64,000 bases of DNA from Microtetraspora fusca. GTDB lineage: Bacteria > Actinomycetota > Actinomycetes > Streptosporangiales > Streptosporangiaceae. Numbering within the stretch: position 1 is the first letter of the stretch; every line of letters begins with the position of its first letter. The stretch lies in the NCBI RefSeq assembly GCF_001570365.1, contig NZ_BBYK01000067.1:28023-92022 (forward strand), given 5' to 3'. The position numbers were made by a program, and so were the translations under genes. This document shows, one piece after another, positions 60,263 to 64,000 of this stretch. The notes beneath the pieces are model-generated. The model saw nothing but the letters and a program-made list of their open reading frames with translations, did not search any database and had not been told where the DNA came from.

Positions 60263-60970
60263 ATGGAGCGGGGCACGGGCGCGGCGGAACGGCCGGAGAT
60301 GCCGGTGGCGTGGCCGCGCACCGAGGCGGAGGCGGAGGCGGAACAGGAGCGGCTGCGCCCCTTCGTGGACCTCGCGGACCCGGGGCCGGAGGCCGTCCGG
60401 CACGTCGCGGGCCTCGACGTCGCGTACGAGGGCCAGAGCGAGGGTGACGACCTCACCGCGGCCGTGGTGGTCCTGGACGCGCTGACCCTCGATGTGGTGG
60501 ACCAGGTCGTCGTGCGGGAGCGCGCCCGGTTCCCGTACGTGCCGGGCCTGTTCGCCTTCCGGGAGCTGCCGCCGCTGCTGACCGCGCTTGAGCGGGTGCG
60601 GGTCACACCCGACCTGCTGGTCTGCGACGGGTACGGCCTGGCCCACCCGCGCCGGTTCGGCCTGGCCTGCCACATCGGCGTGCTGACCGGGCTGCCCGCG
60701 ATCGGGGTGGCCAAGACGGCGTTCGTCGGCCGCTACGAGGTCCCCGCGCCGGAACGCGGCGCGTGGGCGCCGATCGTGGAGGGCGACGAGGTGCTCGGAC
60801 GAGCGCTGCGCACGCGTACGGGTGTCAAGCCGGTCTACGTGTCCCAGGGCCACCGGATCGGCCTCGACAACGCCTGCCGCCACGTGCTGCGGCTCACGCC
60901 GGAGTACCGCCTGCCCGAGCCGATCCGCCTGGCCGACCGGCTCTCCCGCTCGGGGACGCCGACCGCCTGA
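60263..60970 (+). CDS. nfi: endonuclease V
   Basis: 235 residues from ATG 60263 with GGGAGG upstream. Endonuclease V nicks DNA next to deoxyinosine and can cut inosine in RNA. Catalytic motifs: VAGLDVAYEG (Asp) near residue 48, FPYVPGLFAFRELPPLL (Tyr and Glu) near 91-107, and LLVCDGYGLAHPRRFGLACH (Asp, His) near 118. Conserved IGVAKTAFVG follows. Tail-to-tail with fdhA through a shared hairpin. Confidence 0.95.
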   Translation: MERGTGAAERPEMPVAWPRTEAEAEAEQERLRPFVDLADPGPEAVRHVAGLDVAYEGQSEGDDLTAAVVVLDALTLDVVDQVVVRERARFPYVPGLFAFRELPPLLTALERVRVTPDLLVCDGYGLAHPRRFGLACHIGVLTGLPAIGVAKTAFVGRYEVPAPERGAWAPIVEGDEVLGRALRTRTGVKPVYVSQGHRIGLDNACRHVLRLTPEYRLPEPIRLADRLSRSGTPTA

Positions 60971-60990
60971 CCCCCGTCGGCGTCAGGCGG
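60963..60990. terminator. bidirectional hairpin embracing both stop codons
   Basis: CCGCCTGAC (60963-60971) and GTCAGGCGG (60982-60990) form a perfect 9-bp stem with a ten-base loop. The stop codons of endonuclease V and fdhA lie in opposite arms. Confidence 0.8.
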
Positions 60991-62206
60991 CCGTGGCGAG
61001 CATCCCGTGCGGGTCGAGCACGTACTTGCGGGCCGCGCCCTTGTCGAACTCCGCGTAGCCGCGCGGCGCCTGGTCGAGCGGGATCGGCGTGGCGTTCACC
61101 GCTTCGGCGATGCGTACCCGGTCGTGCAGGATCGCCATCATGAGCTGGCGGTTGTAGCGCATGACCGGGCACTGTCCGGTGGTGAACGACAGCGACTTGG
61201 CCCAGCCCAGGCCGATCCTGATCGACAGCGAGCCCTGCCGGGCCGCCTCGTCCTTGGCGCCGGGGTCGCCGGTGACGTAGAGACCGGGGATGCCCACGGC
61301 GCCGCCCGCCCGGGTCACGTCCATGATCGTGTTGAGCACGGTGGCGGGGTGCTCCGTGCCGGCCTCGCGCCCGTGGCCGCGCGCCTCGAAGCCCACGGCG
61401 TCCACGGCGCAGTCGACCTCGGGCACGCCGAGGATGCGCTCGATGTGCTCGCGCGGCTCGCCCTGCGACACGTCGGCGGTCTCGCAGCCGAAGCCGTGGG
61501 CCTGGGCCAGCCGTTCCTTGTTGAGGTCGCCGACGATGACGACCGCCGCGCCGAGCAGGAACGCCGACGCGGCCGCGGCCAGCCCGACCGGCCCCGCGCC
61601 CGCGACGTAGACGGTCGAGCCCGGCCCCACCCCGGCCGTGACACAGCCGTGGAACCCCGTCGGGAAGATGTCGGCCAGCATGGCGAGATCGAGGATCTTC
61701 TCCATGGCCTGGTCCCGGTCCGGGAACTTCAGCAGGTTCCAGTCGGCGTACGGCACCAGCACGTACTCCGCCTGGCCGCCGACCCAGCCGCCCATGTCGA
61801 CGTACCCGTACGCCGAGCCGGGCCGGTCCGGGTTGACGTTCTCGCAGATGCCGGTCTTGCCCTCCTTGCAGTTGCGGCAACGGCCGCAGGAGATGTTGAA
61901 GGGCACCGAGACCATGTCGCCGACCTTGACGAACTCGACGTCCGGCCCCACCTCGGCGACCTCGCCGGTGATCTCGTGCCCGAGGACGAGGCCCTGTGGT
62001 GCGGTCGTCCGGCCGCGCACCATGTGCTGGTCGCTGCCGCAGATGTTGGTGGCGATCGCCTTGACGATCGCGCCGTGCGGAACCTTTCGGCCCACGTTGG
62101 CCGGGTTCACGCCGGGTCCGTCCTTCAGCTCGAACTCGGGATAGTCGATGGCGTGCACCTCGACCTTGCCCGCACCCTCGTAGACGACGCCCTTGTTCCC
62201 AGGCAT
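60983..62206 (-). CDS. fdhA: glutathione-independent formaldehyde dehydrogenase FdhA
   Basis: 407 residues from ATG 62206. Long-chain zinc alcohol dehydrogenase very close to the Pseudomonas putida enzyme: NICGSDQHMVRGRTTAPQGL near residue 52 (catalytic zinc Cys), LVLGHEITGEVAEVGPDV, structural zinc cysteines in CGRCRNCKEGKTGIC near 108, and GPGSTVYVAGAGPVGLAAAA near 180. It also has CAVDAVGFEARGHGREAG and LSIRIGLGWAKSLSF. NAD-dependent oxidation of formaldehyde (or dismutation of aldehydes) without thiol cofactor. Convergent with endonuclease V; 137 bp separate it from selB upstream on the same strand. Confidence 0.95.
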   Translation of the reverse strand: MPGNKGVVYEGAGKVEVHAIDYPEFELKDGPGVNPANVGRKVPHGAIVKAIATNICGSDQHMVRGRTTAPQGLVLGHEITGEVAEVGPDVEFVKVGDMVSVPFNISCGRCRNCKEGKTGICENVNPDRPGSAYGYVDMGGWVGGQAEYVLVPYADWNLLKFPDRDQAMEKILDLAMLADIFPTGFHGCVTAGVGPGSTVYVAGAGPVGLAAAASAFLLGAAVVIVGDLNKERLAQAHGFGCETADVSQGEPREHIERILGVPEVDCAVDAVGFEARGHGREAGTEHPATVLNTIMDVTRAGGAVGIPGLYVTGDPGAKDEAARQGSLSIRIGLGWAKSLSFTTGQCPVMRYNRQLMMAILHDRVRIAEAVNATPIPLDQAPRGYAEFDKGAARKYVLDPHGMLATAA

Positions 62207-62343
62207 GCCTGCCCCTCCCCGTCCCGGGCGTACCCGGCCGGGCCCCGGCCCGAGGGAACCGCGGAACCCCCGGATCCGGCCCCGAAGATTGCAGTTCACT
62301 TCATTGTAAATCGCCTATTAGCGGCAAAATCGGGCACGCCTGG

Positions 62344-64000
62344 TCAGGAGGGCGTACGGCACCGCCGGCGCAGGTCGTCGACGCGTTCGGTGAACCCACG
62401 CCGGTCGAGATGTTCGAGCAGCGGCACCATGACCCGGCGGCTGCTGTCCAGCGCCCGCCGCGCCTCGCTGACGGTGAACGGCTGCGGCAGGCGGGCGAGC
62501 AGCTCCGCCGCCCGCAGGTCCGCCCCGGCGGGGAGCACCACACCCTCGGCCACCCGGAGCAGCGCGCCGGTGCGCACCGCCGCCGCCACCTCCTTGGGGC
62601 CGAGGCCCAGCTCGGCCAGCCGTCCCGCCTCCGGCGCGAGGAAGGGCCGGGCGGCGAGCTCCGCGCGCAGCCGCTCCACCGCCGCGGCGACGGCCGGTGG
62701 CAGCGGCGCGGCCCGGTCACCGGGCCCCGTCACGATCCGCCCGTCGCGGACGGCGAGCGGCGGCGCGACGAGGGACGCGACAAGCCGCCGGTCGGGCAGG
62801 CCGAGCGCCCGCCGGGCTACCTCGACCGGCATCCCGGGCTCCAGGGGGTGCTCGGCCGCGTACCGGCCGGCCGCGCCGGGCAGCCGCTCCCGGAGCCGGG
62901 TCCAGTGGGCGGGGTCGGCGTGCCAGTCCCCGGACACCGGCGCTCCCTCGGGCGCGCACCCCATGGCGCGCAGGTCGGCCGCGCGCAGCAGCCGGTGCGT
63001 ACGCATCAGGGAGCGGGCGTCCGGCGCGGCCTCCGCGAGCTCGGCGGCGCGCTCCCCGGCCGCGCCCCTGCGGCGCAACGCGGGCGGCCGGGGGTCGAGC
63101 ACCGTCGCCCCGGCCAGCACCCGGACGGCCGCGCTGTTTCCGGGGTCGCGCAGAAGCAGCACGTCGCCCAGGTGCAGCGGCAGCGGGCGGCCCAGGCGGA
63201 GCCGGGCGATCGGCCCGCCGAGCGGCCGCACGTCGCACACCGCGGCGGCCGACCCGATGTGCGCGGTCAGCCGCGGCGGCAGGGCCGGCCCATCCACCCA
63301 CGGGCCGGCGGCCGAGCCCTCCCCATGGTCGGCGGCCGGGTACTCCCTCGGGCCGGCGGCCGAGCCCTCCCCATGGTCGGCGGCCGGGTACTCCCTCGGG
63401 TCGGCGGCCGGGCCGACCAGGCGGATCCGGACGTCCACGACGTCGGTCCACGTCCACGCGCCCGGGGTGACGAGCGCCTGGCCGCGTTCCGGCGCGGCGG
63501 AGGCGCGCAGGTTGAGCGCCACCCGCGCGACACCGGTCACGGACGGCGTCGCCTCCTTCAGGCATTCGACCGCCCGCACCCGCACCGCGCCGGAGGGCAG
63601 CGCCAGCTCGTCGCCGACCGCGACCGTCCCGGCGGGCAGCGTGCCCGTCACGACGGTGCCGCTCCCCCGCACGGTGAACACGCGGTCGATCCACACGCGC
63701 ACCGGCGCGCGGGGGTCGGGCGCGGGCAGCCGGGCCACGAGCCGGTCCAGCGCCGCCCGCAGGCCGTCCAGCCCCTCGCCGGTGCGCCCGCTCACCGCGA
63801 CCCGCTCCGCGCCGCCCAGTCCGGCGCGGGCCAGCCGCGCCGCCGCCTGCGCCGTCACGGGCCCCGGGTCGGCGAGGTCGGCCCGCGTGACCGCGAGCAG
63901 GCCGTGCCGTACGCCGAGTGCCTCCAGGGCGGCCAGGTGCTCCTCCGACTGGGGCATCCAGCCCTTGTCGGCGGCGACGACGAACATCACGGCGGGCGCC
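62344..64000 (-). CDS. selB: selenocysteine-specific elongation factor SelB, C-terminal part (runs off window)
   Basis: The 5' end lies beyond 64000; 552 codons are present. The G-domain end is unmistakable: VMFVVAADKGWMPQSEEHL, then VTRAD (the NKxD-type motif). Domain II has RGSGTVVTGTLPAGTVAVGD. Domain III and four winged-helix modules follow, the last containing FTVSEARRALDSSRRVMVPLLEHLD, which bind the SECIS element of mRNA. An insert at about window codons 200-235 contains a perfect 16-residue tandem duplication. SelB delivers Sec-tRNA to UGA codons, so the organism should encode selenoproteins and SelA/SelD, none of which is in this window. Confidence 0.94.
   Translation of the reverse strand, partial: APAVMFVVAADKGWMPQSEEHLAALEALGVRHGLLAVTRADLADPGPVTAQAAARLARAGLGGAERVAVSGRTGEGLDGLRAALDRLVARLPAPDPRAPVRVWIDRVFTVRGSGTVVTGTLPAGTVAVGDELALPSGAVRVRAVECLKEATPSVTGVARVALNLRASAAPERGQALVTPGAWTWTDVVDVRIRLVGPAADPREYPAADHGEGSAAGPREYPAADHGEGSAAGPWVDGPALPPRLTAHIGSAAAVCDVRPLGGPIARLRLGRPLPLHLGDVLLLRDPGNSAAVRVLAGATVLDPRPPALRRRGAAGERAAELAEAAPDARSLMRTHRLLRAADLRAMGCAPEGAPVSGDWHADPAHWTRLRERLPGAAGRYAAEHPLEPGMPVEVARRALGLPDRRLVASLVAPPLAVRDGRIVTGPGDRAAPLPPAVAAAVERLRAELAARPFLAPEAGRLAELGLGPKEVAAAVRTGALLRVAEGVVLPAGADLRAAELLARLPQPFTVSEARRALDSSRRVMVPLLEHLDRRGFTERVDDLRRRCRTPS
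63302..63397. repeat. 48-bp perfect tandem duplication in selB
   Basis: 63302-63349 and 63350-63397 are identical; a diverged partial third unit follows from 63398. In frame it doubles a 16-residue unit containing AADHGEGSAAGP within an inter-domain loop. Confidence 0.95.

Noticed and set aside
62207..62343. tRNA-Sec gene next to selB
   Set aside because: No cloverleaf or CCA-ending structure can be drawn in this gap.
1..64000. CRISPR arrays, rRNA, tRNA, riboswitches, phage genes, secondary-metabolite synthases
   Set aside because: Looked for by eye throughout; none found. A tool-based scan could still reveal a small RNA that cannot be seen by reading.

Overview
The window is about 64 kb of very GC-rich DNA with strong third-position G/C bias. 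It uses many GTG and some TTG starts and shows repeated 4-bp ATGA/GTGA start-stop overlaps, as expected of an actinomycete chromosome. An RbpA gene with a SigR-type promoter, Tat and lipoprotein exports, a CYP102 fusion, FdhA and SelB all fit. A filamentous actinomycete of the Streptosporangiales type is my best guess, but the family cannot be fixed from sequence reading alone. I saw no rRNA, tRNA, CRISPR array, transposase, integrase or phage gene.

Layout. 1-5.1 kb: end of a DUF58 gene, a von Willebrand A membrane protein, two RNA-methyltransferase-type genes, a glycerophosphodiesterase, a UMF1-type MFS carrier and rbpA. 5.2-12.6 kb: small regulator/target pairs (DUF2218/MarR, TetR/quinone reductase, FUSC/MarR), a phosphotransferase and a degenerate HhH glycosylase. 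12.0-15.7 kb: a TetR repressor and a self-sufficient P450 (CYP102 type) separated by two perfect palindromes. 15.8-21.2 kb: a small peptide gene, a giant P-type ATPase and a His-rich membrane protein.

21.4-44.0 kb is the main system: a cluster for recovering the organism's own or foreign peptidoglycan. It holds anmK, a MurNAc/GlcNAc-type kinase, a Tat-exported YngK-like hydrolase, nagZ, murR, an amiE-like serine hydrolase, murQ, namZ (DUF1343), a double GNAT protein and a complete family-5 ABC importer. The set parallels the Bacillus murQRP-amiE-nagZ-namZ operon, with the phosphotransferase importer replaced by an ABC importer plus kinases. The hydrolases carry no visible signal peptide, which implies uptake of muropeptides followed by digestion inside the cell. 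The cluster is split between murR (ends 27723) and amiE (ends 34067) by a roughly 6.3 kb accessory segment. That segment contains a 3.6 kb block flanked by inverted copies of a 250-280 bp repeat. The block carries a quinone reductase with a SoxR-type box, a PadR regulator and a flavin monooxygenase. Next to it lie an imine-reductase-like gene, an HxlR regulator, an orphan HxlR-like palindrome and a frameshifted gene.

44.2-51.7 kb: an LLM-type flavin oxidoreductase, a small conserved protein, an Lrp/AsnC regulator and a second, oppositely oriented peptide ABC importer. 51.7-54.9 kb: an Acg-type nitroreductase, a double universal stress protein and a CBS-domain site-2 protease. This trio resembles part of the mycobacterial dormancy (DosR) regulon and has DosR-box-like sequences upstream. 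55-64 kb: an aminotransferase, an AraC/DUF2000 pair, an OhrR-like regulator with a perfect 21-bp palindrome, a membrane protein, a DEDD exonuclease, endonuclease V, mycothiol- or glutathione-independent formaldehyde dehydrogenase and the C-terminal part of SelB, which runs off the end.
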